Position numbers and translations under genes: made by a program. This document shows, piece by piece, positions 49,376 to 62,999 of a stretch of 64,000 nucleotides of DNA. Position 1 is the stretch's first letter, and each line of letters opens with the position of its first letter. Origin of the DNA: Gorsachius magnificus. Its lineage: Eukaryota; Chordata; Aves; Pelecaniformes; Ardeidae. Location of the stretch: positions 30,846,885 to 30,910,884 of the forward strand of contig CM067109.1 of assembly GCA_034008185.1 (NCBI GenBank), written 5' to 3'. The notes under the pieces were generated by a model. It searched no databases. It saw only the letters and a list, made by a program, of their open reading frames with translations, and was not told the DNA's origin.

Positions 49376-52300
49376 TACAAAGCAATTATTTACTAACTAA
49401 TATGCAGAAAAGATAGCTTTTTTAACAACCTTTTGTAACAAGCTGCTAGGTGAAGCATTAATTTGCTCACCATCTTGAGCAGGTCTAAAATGCTCTGTGA
49501 AAACCAAACTCCTTGGGTGTAGGAGTTTGGCCCATCAGTGGGAGGAAGCTCTCTCAGAGGAAAGGGACGTTAATAGAGATGGTTCAATGTTTCATTGAAA
49601 CTTGCCTAGCTCCCTCTGAGTTTTTCCCCCTCTTGTCTTAAAGAGTATGTGAGGCTGCCTCCCAGCATTAACATGACTGACATGAGTTCCACTCCCCCCT
49701 TTCTGAGAGCTGTGCAGTTTATTGCATCCCATGCTTTCCTACTGCTCAATCTGCATAGATCTGAGACTATTTGAAGCATTTCTGTCAAAGGAAAAGCCCT
49801 GGTAGATAAGACCTGATGGAGACTGCAAATTTGACCTTGGCTGGTAGAAGAACATGGAGAAACTTGTCTTTACAACCAATGACGCAGAAGGTCCCTCTTC
49901 TGTGAAATTCTGTTTCCTTTAAGCTATCTTCCAAGGCTCCCTCTGGCAAGTAGCAGGACATGGAGTTATGTGAGTCCTCAGTAGCAGAAACATCAGTTGT
50001 ACAGAAGAGTGGTCCAGAGAAGTCAGAAAGCTTTGAGTAATATTTGGGTGTGCTAATACAGTCTCTTTTAGGGATTAAGTGAGGAGGTTAAGGATTGCTT
50101 TGTTTGGAACCACAGTGGAAGTTGTTGCATGAGATGAGATGTCTCTTGATGCAGTGCCTTGGGAAGGTTTTATAACTGTCCTATGTTTTTCTTCCCACAT
50201 CCGAAGTCAGGAACAGTGACTCCCACCACAGCTTGTTCTCCCAACAGACAGAAGCAATCAGGACACAATCTGGTTAATTTACACCAAGGTTGATGGGTGG
50301 ACTGATAAGTCACTGCTAAGAGCGTACTGTGGATAAGAAGGATTTGATGAAAATAGATGGTATGGATGAAGCAAGAATTTGAGGGTTAAGTGACATCCCT
50401 GAAAATTCTCCATACTTGGTGCCATGTGAAAAAAATTGACAGTGACAATGCTTACCTGTCCCATTTAGGGCTTTTGTGCAGGTTGTATCATTATTTCCTT
50501 CTTATGAATATTCTGGATGAAATTAACCATTGCCACGCAGAACCTACAGACAATTTAGATGGATTAACGGATGAAGGGGAGGAAGTAATCTTTAGGGCAC
50601 TGCATGTCATTAAAGGTTTGCTTTTAACAAGCATACAGTAGGATCACTGCCTTAGATGAGTCGACTGTGATAGTTTGCAAGAAACACATTAATTAGTTTA
50701 AAAATATTTATAGTTTGTATGTCATTTAGGCTTACAATATTAAGACAATGCATGTGGATTCATTTTGCAAACTGTTCAGGGGCAGCAGTGATGTAAGGTC
50801 TGGCCTGCTTCCCCCCTTCCCAGCCACTCGTTCCTCTCACCAGGCTAACACAGGATTTATGCTCCTTCTCAGCTGTATCAGTGCAACTCTTTGTGTGATT
50901 GTTGTATGCACTAGAGCAGGGAACTTCATCAGAAGTAGAGTAGTAATTAATTTTGGCAATAACACTGGAGGCACAAATACAGCTTTTTAGCATGGCTGAA
51001 TATGAATATGCTCTGCCAATCAGTAACAGAAGTGCCACTAAGGGACACGGACACCATCTCTGACCCCTTGGGAACTCCAGTTTCCAAACTATCATTTAGA
51101 AAGGTTCAAGCATAGTGAGAGGAACACTGGTTCAAGACATATTCAAAGCAAAAAGAGAAATCTGGCTAACTTATGTGACAAAAATGTGCACACTGTTATT
51201 TTCTCCAGCTTGCAGTGTTTCTGTGGCAAGAAACTTTCTGAAGCTGTACAATATTTCATGTTTATTTACAGTGAGGCCTGTACTGATTAGTGCAGACTTC
51301 TGAATTCAATCAGCTGAAGTGCTAAAACTGTGCTCAAGAAAAATGCCTTTTGCTTAAGTTTAATAGCATTTCTGCTAGGGAAAAATCAATGCCAAACAAA
51401 AAAACTGTCCGTGTCAGCCTTATCTAAATTTGTTTGATCACGCTGTAACATATATTTGAGAAGCACTTTCAAGTTGTGGAAGGAGAGTAAAGGTTAAGTA
51501 TCAGCAACAATGGGCAAATGCAGCTGGTAACGTCATACATAGTTAACGGTATTATATGGGTGTCATGCTCTTCCAAAGTTGTTACTGCAGTTTTGTCTTC
51601 AAAACACCGTGGTGAATTTGTGATAGGCTTGACACAAAATGTCACTGAAAATGAAAAAGAGAAATTACAATTCTGAATGTGATGACGGAAGCGCTTGCAG
51701 ACTAGTATTGTCTGTCCAAATCAATAGATGAGAGCACATGATACAATTTTGCTGGCTTTTTTTTCCTTACTGAATTAGTCACAGGCAAGCTTGCAGCTAG
51801 AAAAAACCACAACATACTGAAATGAAAGGCAATGAGTAGACAGCAGTCTCAGAGAGAACGGTAGAGGGACCACTGGGAATCTCAAAATATCAGCCTTCTG
51901 CCATAGTGGTGCTGAAATGGCAGATACAGGCTAGCTTTTTCTGGCCTTGACGAGGACACTGAGGCCAAAGTGAAGCTAGTCACTTAATGTGCCTAGTGCC
52001 TTTGTCATTGCCTCTTGCCATAACATGAATGAAATTGCTGTATGAATCTTTGATTCATACATGGTTTCAGATTCATTTTTACTATAAGTGCCTTCCTCAT
52101 TTCCATAATCCACAACAAACCAGTCCTGAATAATGAGGTGAAAGCAGGTATCTATGGACCACATATCATCCCTCTTTACATATGGCTTCCCATGTAAAGG
52201 GGTGAAGGAATGTGGCAGAAATCCTTCCAAGCTGCTGGCCATCCTTCTCCTTGGGCTTTGTGTCATCCTCTGGGTTCCTGAAGAGGTTCCTGCTCCTATG

Positions 52301-53354
52301 GACGTATTATGGAAGGAGGTCATACCTGGTGCTTTGCAATGGGAAAACCCACAGGAGACAGAATATGTATGGATGGAAAGGGATCCCCTGCAGATCTCCC
52401 TGCTGCCTAAGCCTTACCAGCCCTTTCCCCAAGGCTTAAATGCTTCCCACTGCAGCTGAGTCTTGCTTTCTCACCAAGCTTATGATTTGTCCACTTTCCC
52501 ACTCCCCCATGCCCTGCCCATCTGGCCTCCAGCCTGGCACCATCCCTATCACAGTGAGCTTTGTTTCTGCAAGAACCTTGACGATGGCAAAAAGCCTGGT
52601 AGCTCACATGCAGGGGCGAGAGGGCCCACAGTGGCTGAGTGTCTCCTGTAGGCACTTGCTTCCTCACCTTGGAGAGGTTTAGTGGAATATAGGAGCAGAG
52701 CACAACATGACACCTGTGCCACTAGCTTCAGTACTACTAGCTGCTTCTGTGATCACCTGTGTCCCAAAAACATGCATGAGGGGAAATCCAGACCATGACC
52801 CTCCTGCCCTTCTCTTTGTGCAAGGGGTGGTGGATGACTAACTGCTGCAGCACACCTGGGTCTGGTATTCAGGTTTTCTCCCCTTACTCCTCCTGACTTT
52901 GCTCCCCAACCGGTAACTCCTGAGTCAGCCTTTGTCTGGTTGCCTTTCCGTTCCTTCACAGAGGCAGGGCAGCTTCAGTCCCCCTCCTTTCTCCTTTTGG
53001 TGGCTGCAATTTGGCAGCAGAAGCTCATTCATATGCTTTCTTTCATCTCTGGTGTCATGCTAAGCGCACATGAAACCTTAGCTCCATGTTATGCTTCTGA
53101 TTCTTGGGCAGCTTTTAAGCATCATTAATTCTACTTTTCCTACCATTAATAATCTGATTTTTCTAATCAGTTTAGGACAGAACATTATTTTCTTTATGTG
53201 TTAAATAGGCTTAAAATGCTATTATCAAACTAAGAAACAAGTCTAGTGATTAAGGCAAATAAATTCTTTTGTTAGTTGCTTTTAATCTCAACAAGTCAGA
53301 CTGTAACACATCTATCATGGGAAGATATTTACTGATTAATGTGGAATTACTTCA
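49376..53354. other. Intergenic or intronic, nothing recognised
   Basis: AT-rich to mixed DNA. The GC-richer part at 52,150-52,960 has overlapping open frames of up to 101 codons on both strands with no known domain and with internal repeats absent. I see no exon that I would call. Confidence 0.5.
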
Positions 53355-54206
53355 GAAAGAAACCCCAGACTTCAAGATATTGCTGCCCGGGTAGAGAACC
53401 TGGTTGTAAAGGTACGTCATGTAGATGCTCATGTACCCAAGAGTCGGGCCTCTGAAGAACATCAAAACAACCAGCAGGCAGATCAGGCTGCTAAGATTGA
53501 AGTGGCTCAGGTGGATCTGGACTGGCAACATAAGGGTGAATTGTTTCTAGCTCGGTGGGCCCATGACACTTCAGGCCATCAAGGAAGAGATGCAACATAC
53601 AGATGGGCTTGTGATCGAGGGGTGGACTTAACTATGGATGCTATTGCACAGGTTATCCATGAATGTGAAACATGTGCTGCGGTCAAACAAGCCAAGCGGT
53701 TAAAGCCTCTCTGGTATGGAGGACGGTGGCTGAAATACAAATATGGAGAGGCTTGGCAGATTGGTTATATCACACTCCCACGAACCCGCCATGGCAAGTG
53801 CTATGTGCTCACCATGGTGGAAGCGACCACCGGATGGTTGGAAACATATCCCGTGCCCCATGCCGCTGCCCGGAACACTATCCTAGGCCTTGAAAAACAA
53901 GTCCTGTGGCGACATGGCACTCCAGAAAGAATTGAGTCAGACAACGGAACTCACTTCCGAAACAGCCTCATAGACAAATGGGCCAAAGAGCATGGCATTG
54001 AGTGGGTCTATCACATCCCCTATCATGCACCAGCCTCTGGGAAAATTGAACGATACAATGGACTGTTAAAGACTACACTGAAAGCAATGGGTGGAGGAAC
54101 ATTCAAACATTGGGATACACATTTAGCAAAAGCTACCTGGTTAGTCAACACTAGAGATCTGCCAACCGAGCTGGCCCTGCCCAATCAAGCCTCTTACGTA
54201 CTGTAG
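53355..54206 (+). pseudogene. ERVL-like retroviral pol remnant: RNase H tail and integrase
   Basis: An open frame runs from about 53,355, without an ATG start, to TAG at 54,204-54,206. It begins with the end of RNase H (VRHVDAHVPKS), followed by integrase. Counted from 53,502: zinc-binding H21-x4-H26 and C55-x2-C58, then the catalytic core with SDNGTH (D147) and SGKIERYNG (E183), spaced DD35E. The first catalytic Asp, expected in WQ-x-D-Y, is Gly (G88), so the enzyme would be inactive. The 5' side (gag, protease, reverse transcriptase) is missing: unrelated DNA precedes 53,355. A frameshift near 54,190 moves the C-terminal domain to another frame. Old endogenous copy, not functional. Confidence 0.93.
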
Positions 54207-54409
54207 AAGGGGATAAAGTCCCGGTAGTGCATGTAAAAAATATGCTGGGGAAGACAGTCTGGGTTACTCCTGCCTCAGGTAAAGGCAAACCCAACCGTGG
54301 GATTGCTTTTGCTCAAGGACCTGGCTCTACTTGGTGGGTGATGCGGAAGGATGGGGAAGTCCGATGTGTACCTCAAAGGGATTTGATTTTGGGTGAAAAT
54401 AGCCAATGA
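54190..54409 (+). pseudogene. ERVL-like integrase C-terminal domain, out of frame with the core
   Basis: A second open frame (clear from about 54,227) continues the retroviral pol product with GKTVWVTPASGKGKPN and WWVMRKDGEVRCVPQRD, the small beta-rich C-terminal region of ERVL-type integrases, ending at TGA near 54,409. It is shifted relative to the catalytic core, so no full-length integrase can be made. Confidence 0.8.
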
Positions 54410-54808
54410 ATTGAATTGTATGATGTTAATTGCTGTATAATATATGTCATTTTTATTATTGCTGTATATTCTATCAATGGTATAGCAGTAAGAATTGCCC
54501 AGATTAAGAAGAATGAACGTTGAAGAAAACTGAGGAAGTGCAGTGGATGGAGCCAGAACTGACTTCAGCATGCGACAACCCAACACCAGACCCCAATTCT
54601 CCTGCCCTGGAAGACTGTTACAACAGATGAAGCCCAAAAGCATGGACTAGATGAACCCAATGGACATTTTAGAGGGATGGTCCATAGACTAAGGGAATGC
54701 TATCTGTATATATATATCAAAATGGGAAGGTGGTGGTGATTAATTGGAATGTATTGTAACGGTAGGACCTAAGCATGACGTAAATGGTATAGAATAAGGG
54801 GTGGATGA
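54410..54808 (+). mobile_element. Proviral 3' noncoding region with polypurine tract, no env
   Basis: Between the end of pol and the LTR lie only about 400 bases without coding content, so the element has no env gene, as is usual for ERVL. The final AATAAGGGGTGGATGA (54,793-54,808) is the polypurine tract that primes plus-strand DNA synthesis; it abuts the LTR directly. Confidence 0.8.
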
Positions 54809-55379
54809 TGTCCTGGTTTCAGCTGGGATAGAGTTAATTTTCTTCACAGAAGCTAGCATAGTGCTGTGCTTTGGATTTAGTGCTAGAAGAATGTTGATAA
54901 CACGCTGATGTTTTTAGTTGTTGCCAAGCAGTGCTCAGACTGCTCAAGGACTTTTTGAGCTTCTCCTGCTCGGCCAGGTGCATAACAAGCTGGGAGTACA
55001 GCACAGCTAGGACCCAAACTGTCCAAAGAGCTATTCCATACCATATAACGTCATGCTCGGGGGGGTTGGTGGGTCGGTCAGTCGTGGGGAGAGTGATCGC
55101 TGCTCGGGTACTGATCGCTGCTCGGGACGGGCTGGGCATCGGTCGGCGGGTGGTGAGCAATTGCATTGTGCATCATTCGTTTTGTATATTCTGTATATTT
55201 TGTTATCATTCTCATTATTACTATTATTATTATTTTCTCTTATTAAACTGTCTTTATCTCAGCCCTCGGCTCTAACCTTTTTCCCCTTCCCGATTCTCTC
55301 CCCCATCCCACTGAGGGAAGGGGGGGAGTGAGCGAGCGGCTGCGTGGTGCTTAGTTGCCAGCCGGGTTAAACCACGACA
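54809..55379 (+). mobile_element. 3' LTR of the ERVL-like provirus
   Basis: A 571-base LTR with TG...CA ends: it begins TGTCCTGGTTTCAGCTGGG and ends GGTTAAACCACGACA. Features include TCATGCTCGGGGGGG, a direct duplication GATCGCTGCTCGGGtACTGATCG near 55,095-55,125, and the T-rich ATTATTACTATTATTATTATTTTC stretch before TTATTAAACTGTC. A related solo copy sits at 18,487-19,050. The 5' LTR of this provirus is not in the window. Confidence 0.93.
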
Positions 55380-58300
55380 ATCTGACAACTCCTCGGACTT
55401 CTCAGAACATTTGCAATGAATGCTCTGTAAATTCAACTTGTGATAGATCTCTGCCTCTGCTAAACAGTCGGATGCCTGAACTCCTGATAAAGGTGTTCCT
55501 CCCATGACAGTGTAGAACAAACTTGTGCTCTGCTTTCTTCATAGAATTCTGAATCTGGAAGTCTGTACTTGCATAAATTTATGTGGGTCTGTAGTCTTTC
55601 TGAGACCAAAGGATTTTCCTGTTTATGAATATAAAGCTATACGCATGCATGAAAGTTCATGGACTGAGGGAATTCAAATCTGATCTGTAAAAGGTTCATG
55701 TAGTGAATCATCCCATTCACTTCAGCTTCATGAAGTCCTTCAGGAAGACAGATTGACTGGTCTGTAGATTTGCAGGCCTCCTGTAAATACCTAGGGACAT
55801 AATAATTTTTATTATTGTGAGAGAACCTTTTGGAATGAGTGGAAATGTTCAGAGTAGTAAAATAAATACATATATAAGGCCCCATAAGTAAATTTAAAAT
55901 GGTTTTCTGAGTTTATTGTGTCTCTGCTCTCTTGTACTCTTCTTTTTTTTTTAAACTACTAATAGGTCTTTTAATAGAAAAGTGATTGAAATAAGAGAGG
56001 AGAAATAGAGCACAACAGTATGTGAAACAACCTTTGATCTGTCTGTAATGAAGGATTTAAATTTATGGAGTGGCTTTAGTGTATCAGCTTACAAATGCTG
56101 ATTCCTATTAGCAAGGTTACATATTACAGGCATTGAAATGGTTACAGAATCAGAATCTATGTTTTAAAACTTTTCTTCTAAAATGGAACATACACATTTT
56201 ATAGCTTGTGTACAAGGTGCTTTGTGCACTTTGGGGTTAAGCTATCTGACAACTGGTTTTCTGAAAACTCTGTTAAAACACTGTAGGCCTGGCTGTAATA
56301 GTAGACAACTGTTATTTCAGTGGCACTGCGTGGTCTGAACTTTTGAGAATTTAGACTAACTTTGCCTTGACTGTACATCAGAGTTTTTTGATATGTATCA
56401 GAAATTATTTACATTTCTTCAGTGTAGCCCACTGTAATGTTATAGTAATGCCATTCTCACTACTGTGTTTCTATGGGTTGTTCTAGTCCATCGGACCTAG
56501 ACTTCTGTGGGAGCTGCTCTCCCAGGACTAGGAACAGCAATCAAAGACCAAATATGTATCTGGTCTTTTTTTAGAGAACTAAAAGCCCTGATGGCATTTA
56601 GGAAACTGGGAGGGATTTTGAGAGAACAACACTCCTTGGGGAGCTGAGTTGCTCTTCTTTCTCCAGTGTGACAATCTTGTAATTTTTTTCTTCCCTTCCA
56701 AAAGAGAAAGATACAGAGGCAAGTTTGGTGAGCTTTGCCCACAGTGTTGTTAATTTATTTTTTTTTTTTAAACTGGAAATGTTTGTTCATGAGGAATCCT
56801 AATAATGAAGTGCAGAGCAGTATCCTAAGGAAAGCTTGAAAGGTGTGTACAACACTGGAATATTTACAGTGTGGAACAGTCTTAAGGTGTCTGAGAAATG
56901 AAATAAATCATGTAATACCTAAGTTTTTATGCTATGGTTTTCTTATTTTTTTGACAATTGGCATTACTTCTGTTCATTTCAAGAAGAACTTGAAGCAAAA
57001 AAACATTCTGCATGGAGATAAACTGAGCATAAGTCCTATTAGTGACACTGGAGATAAGTGTGTAAACTCCACTGTTTTTCTTCAACTAAGAAAAATGATA
57101 TATATCTAGGAGAGTAACACAAAATAGCAGAAGAAAGAAAAATCTTAGTTGTGGCACTTCTGTCATGACAAGTTGAGCTTAGACTTAGGAATGTGAGATC
57201 ATTATTGAATGGTTTTATCATGACATTATCCCTGCATGACTTAGGCATGAAAGGGAGAAGAAGAAAAAAACCACAAACCCATGGAATATCCTGATTTCTT
57301 TTATTATCATGTTCAAATCTTGTATTTGTAGGTCAAACTTTTCTTACCAAGATTTTTTTTTTTAAATTCCTAGATGAGGTTTCTGAGAATTGAAATAGTG
57401 TAAGTGCATATTTATATACCCTTGTGTATATGTGTTCAATGATACAGGCCATAAAGTCTTTACAGTCATTATGCAAGTACAGCAATACAAACTTATTTCT
57501 CTTTTACCTTATTATAACAATGAAGGTCTAATTCTTTAGCCTGTAAATATCTATCCATGAATCTGTATAGAAATTTAAATAAATACTATACAGTTACGAT
57601 GTCTAAATTTTTGAATAAGAAAAGAACAACATTTTGATTTTGGCCATTTTACATTGATAGATCATTATGGTGCCTGAGGTGAAACAAAAGTACATTTAGA
57701 AATATAGTATGATCTTTTACAAGAAAAAAAAATCCTTAAATTAAATTTCTTTTAGCATAGGTTATATAGATATTTCAAAAAATAATATTTTTTTTTTCCT
57801 TTTAGTGTAGGCTGAATTTGATTCCTCATCAGGACAACGAGAAAATCAGAAAATGCAGGTTAACTGTCCTCTTCGGTGGTAATGTTATTCCTCCTGCTTC
57901 TCTTCTAGCTGCAGCTAGCTAAGTAGGTAGTTTATGTCTCAGAGATTTCTGCATTTAAGTATATTTATATTATACTTATTAGCAGTAACTCCTGCTAATT
58001 GGTACACAGTGCACTCTTGTGCGCAGTATTTATGCAGTGCATCAGTCAGCACTCTTTATTTGCTCTAATTGTTTGTATTTTTATTTGCTTTCTGGTATAA
58101 AATCAAGAAGGAAATGAAAAGTCACTATAAAATAAATGTATTTGACCAAAGAAAATTACATTGGAAAATATGTGACTGAGTAATTTTCAGTTCTCTGACT
58201 TAAGGTTTTTATTGTCATGTTGGTCACCTCCCTTATTCTTTTGTACTTTTTAGTCACTTTCTAACTTTTACCTTTTGATGATAGCTATCTATTTCTATGT

Positions 58301-61300
58301 TTCCCAAGTTGTATACTTTAAAAAATCCTCATTTTTTTATGCTCACTTTTTTGTTGGTTTTTTTTTCCTCTCAGATTTTTTGAGGAATAGAGGCAGTTAA
58401 TTCTCTTTCCTTTGATGACCCTCATATTCACTCATGTTTTTCTGCCCAAATTTTTTCTTTCAGTCAATTTCACTGACTATTTTCCTCAGTGATCAAGATG
58501 TTTTTTCTTAGGAACAAGTGTATCCATTACCAGTTGAGTGTCTTCTAATTTATTCCCATTGAATGTAATGAAGGTGTAACTGTTCCTCCCTGTGCAACTA
58601 CCCTCTTATAATCCTCGTCATCATGGTGAAATCCAGAATGTTTGGAAGCATCACCCTTTTTATTCTTCTTCTTCCCTTTCCCCTTCCCAGCCAAACTTAA
58701 TGATTTTTTTTAAACTTTAAGATTTTTAGAATTTCTACCAAGTGCAGTAGGCATTGGATTAGACTGTCTCTATAAATTACTATTTTAATCATCCAACAGA
58801 GAAACTGGGATCAGGTCAAACAGGGTACTTGTGCCCTCACTTCCAAAGGAATCATGTCATACCAGGCAGAATCCTGAAAACAAACCCAAACAACACTTAG
58901 TACAGCTCTGACTGATGACCACTGTCTGCAAATGCTCCCCATGTTATTGAAAACACTCATGCCCAAAGCACAGATGCATTTGTCAAGGGCACACAGTGCA
59001 GAAATGTGTATTACCCATTTGTTTCTCCTAGCACACTCATCACAGCAACTTGTCAGCATCTCTGAAGGTAAATGGCCAAGTATTTTCTCCCACAGGCCAC
59101 CCCACAGCCAGTGAACAGGGTTTTGGACTGTGCTATCCATGTGCAGCCTCTGGCCAAAAGAGGATGTCTCTGGGATTCTGTTGTAACCTTACCAAAATGT
59201 TTATTTGTATATGTGACAGTTAGAGCTTCTGTAAGCTTAAGTAGTTTAAAATTTTTGAAATGCCAAAAGCTTGTATAGTGTTTATTTATGTGACTACCTA
59301 TTTCTGTTTATTTTCTAATTTTAAAAGGGTGACATTCGTACATTGACAGTGACTTGACACTATAATGAGTTGCCTTGACATTGTGTGCCTTTATAACTAG
59401 CCATAATAAGTTACTTTATTACATGTGAACTGACAGAATCTCCTGATTCCTTAAGTTGTAATGCAATGTCATCCAAGTGTTTTAAGAATATTTCATGAAG
59501 TGAAGAGTATTGTTCTGAAAAGAAAAAAGCACATCCCCAAACCAGACTGAGAAGTACAGAGTGGACTTATAGGCCAATAATTTCAACATTTCCCCAAACT
59601 GAAAATATTTAGCCATTGTCAAAAAATAAGATTAAAATACTGAGAAGTCTGTGTTAAATGTCAGTTACTGTTTTTTTTTTTTTTTTTTTTAAATTTAACT
59701 TTTAAAAATGCCTCAATCCCAAATGCATTTGTATTTGGGAAAGGATAAGCTTACAGTGTAGCTCAAGGATACTTTTCAGGAAAGGCCTTTTCAAAGGGTA
59801 AGAAGCAGTGAGAGACCTCACATATGACTCTCCTTGACCAGACCTGCATCTGCTTCCCAGACAGATTGACTGCCAGTCATGAGGCTGGTTGGTTGCCCTC
59901 TCCCCAGTGCATACCTAATTCTGGTAGGTCCTTGCCTGTTTGGTAGGAAGCACTGAAGGCACTGATGAGAACCTAACTGAGCTTGGCTGCAGAAGTTTAG
60001 CTTTATATGCAGAAAGATTAGGAGTTTCCCATTTTGTGGTAAAGAAGTCTAAATACTCTTGTTGAAATTTAATCCCTAAATCCCCAAATCTCCATTAGTC
60101 TGGAAGGATGTCTCTTAAAATATGATACAGTTTTCATTATAATTTTATAAACCGCTGAGCATTTGATTCAGCCTTTCAGTTCTGTTTTGATACAGTGTAT
60201 TGATGTGCAAAAGGCTATTTTATAAAAACTTTTTTTATGCCAAAGCCTGAATAGGTTTGTTCTTTTTACTAGTATTAAACATAAGAGTCTAAACCTGAGA
60301 GAATATAATAGTTTCTTTGTACTTATCCCTACGATCACATTTAAAAATAATTGTTTCTTAGGAAAGCTGTTCAGGATACCAGGTTAATTTATGATCTCAG
60401 TTAAAGCCACCTCAGCATTACAGTAAAAATTTGTCTGATTTTTAAATATGAGTGCTGATATTTTTGATTCACCATAAACAAAGTCTTTCAGTATCTCTTA
60501 TGCTATATTTTCAGTGCTCTATGTAATATTTGGTATCCAAGACATTGTATAACTCCACCTGCTATTTTAGTGGCTGATCAGTTGTCAATAACATGCTCTG
60601 AAAATTGCTCTTCCATCAGGCTACTTCCAGTTTTGCTGTTAGTGACCTTATTTCTTCAAACTTAATTTCATACTAAAAATTTGTGTAAGATCATGGACAG
60701 GCATAAAAATGTATTTTAATAACGCTCTAATTTGATGCATAGCCTTTTCTGTTTCATATACCAAATTAACTTTTAATTCTTTTTATTAGTTTGAATACCA
60801 TATTGTAAATTGCATGTTGCCATAACTTTCCCCCTAAACGATCACAGTCTTAATATTTAACAGATGTGTGCAAAAAGCCATGACCAATTTCACCAGGCTT
60901 CCCATGTAAACGATTACTCAATCATTAGATCTAGTGAATCAAAGCTTGAAGACTATTGTTTACAGAAGGACAGACGAACATATGAAGAGTTAGTTATTTT
61001 TTACATTCTCAACAAAATCCTTTTGCATAAGTAAATTGGTGACTTACTTGAAGATAGCAAAAGGGACTTTTATTCATGATGGCTCATTTTTTTTTTTTCC
61101 AATGGCATAACGGGGATGTAAAGCAGTCCCTAGATTTCTGTATATATTTTATATTCTTCAGACTGTGCAGTTAGTATATAACAGCCAAAATTTGCAAACA
61201 GTAGTGAATAGTCACTAAATAGCAGCAAGCCATGGAAAGACTGAAAACTAAGCCAAGAAGTTGTCTAGCAACTTTCTCCTCACCTATTTAGCTCAAATAT

Positions 61301-62999
61301 TTTTTTTTTCTCCTCTGTTTGCCTTGGCAATTATATACAAGATTGGTTGATACTGAGTAATAGGCAAGCCTTAAACATAAACTCAGTGCAAATTGGAGAT
61401 CAGTCACTACTTGTATGAAAATGATATGATTTATGAGGATGCTGTATCCAAATTCTCTAGGCAAATCCAATAGAATTTTTATTTTGTTTTTGAGTTTGTT
61501 TTTCCTTGGATTTGTGCTTGTAGATTTTATTGTGAGAAGGGACTTCTGTTTCTGTCAAACCTGACAATCAATGCCTAACACAAACTCTATTAGTAGAGAG
61601 TCAGTCCAAAAAAACCCATTCTGCCATGTATTCTTCCCAAAGTTTATTCTTCTGGACTCTGATTGGGTTTCAGGTTTTAGGTACTTGCTATCATTCTGAT
61701 ACCCTATGAACAGTCCTACCATCAGAGTCATTTGCTTGCTGCTTCTTTGAGTTACACTCAGTGTGTGGTAATTGGCTACCAGCTCTACTTGGTCCATGGC
61801 TAGAAGATACCGCTTTTCTTAAGAGCAATGTGAAGCCTGCTAGTCACTGTTAGATGTTCTCTCAAAGGAATCTTTCCTGAACTTGTCTAGTAACATTTCT
61901 GTATACACACCTTCAAAAAGAACAGGACAAAATAAGGTCAAAGAAGAATATTAGATTATTTTAGTACTTGATTTGTTTAAACAGTGTAGTTCCAGTTCCA
62001 AGAAAGTCAGAGTTAAATATGTGGAAGCATTTCTGTAATGTATAATCTTTATCTCTGTTCTCAGTCAATGCTATTTTCAGCAGGGAATAATTCCGTGAAA
62101 TTTTGCTTTTTTTTCAAAATTCTGATTTTACAGAAATTAGATTAACTTTTGCTGAATCTGTCTCAAACAAGGGCATGTTTAAATCCTAGTTTCACATTTA
62201 ATTTTATGTCTTCTGTTGATTCAGGTCAGATCCATGGATATAGAAAGCAAGCATAATGTAGTCAGGTCAGAAGCTGAAACACCAGCTCTATTGGGTGACT
62301 GATACCTTTATTATACCTACATTGATGGATGGCTGGTGTCTAAGATGCACCTACATTTTCCTGATAATAGTAATTTGCAACTACAATAGAATAAATATAT
62401 TTATGTGGATGCAGTTTATCAGATATATGCACAGTTTTGGACATGCAAATACTGTTGGGGAAAGTATAGAAGCGAGAAAGAGGCACTTTGTAAACATTGT
62501 CTTTAAAGTTATGCTGACAGAGTTCTTGTTTTGCTCAAATATTCCACAAAAAAATAATCATGGCTATTTGTACACCAATGATTACAAAAAGGTTCAGTTA
62601 TAATGTATTTTAAATGTATAGAAGTTCACTTTGCACACATAGCATACAGCATTTTTCATCAAAGGTACACACAGTGATTTAAAAAACCTGGTTAATATAG
62701 CCAAAACCTGCTTCCACAGACCCTCCATCCCTATGCCATTAAAAAGGATATAAGCTTTATTTTGTTATACCTAAAAAACCCCTATATAAAAGTCACACAT
62801 ACATGGCAGATTATCGTCACATCTTTTCAAAAGTATAACTGTAAGAAGAATGGGAATATAACAGTGAATTGGCATCTTTAGATATTAATTTTGAATGGGA
62901 ATTTCTCATGCTATTAGGGCACATCTCAGAAAAAAACAATTCAGAGGACTGTAATATGATTTGTATTTCTTTCTTTTTTTTTCTTTAAATCAACCACAG
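55380..62999. other. Long AT-rich stretch, probably intron of the plus-strand gene
   Basis: Very AT-rich, with T runs near 56,752-56,770, 57,788-57,800 and 59,671-59,691. The only exon-like items are 57,806-57,858 (listed separately) and the GC-richer patch 58,811-59,280, which is open on both strands and has acceptor-like TTTCTCCTAG and CTCCCACAG sites but no recognised protein. If the exon at 63.0 kb belongs to TMEM232, this stretch is intronic. Confidence 0.45.
57806..57858 (+). CDS. Weak exon candidate of the plus-strand gene
   Basis: A long pyrimidine run and TTTTAG precede a 53-base segment ending TGCAG/GTTAAC. One frame is open and would read RLNLIPHQDNEKIRK. No similarity is recognised, the donor is mediocre and the length is short, so this may be chance. 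Confidence 0.2.
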
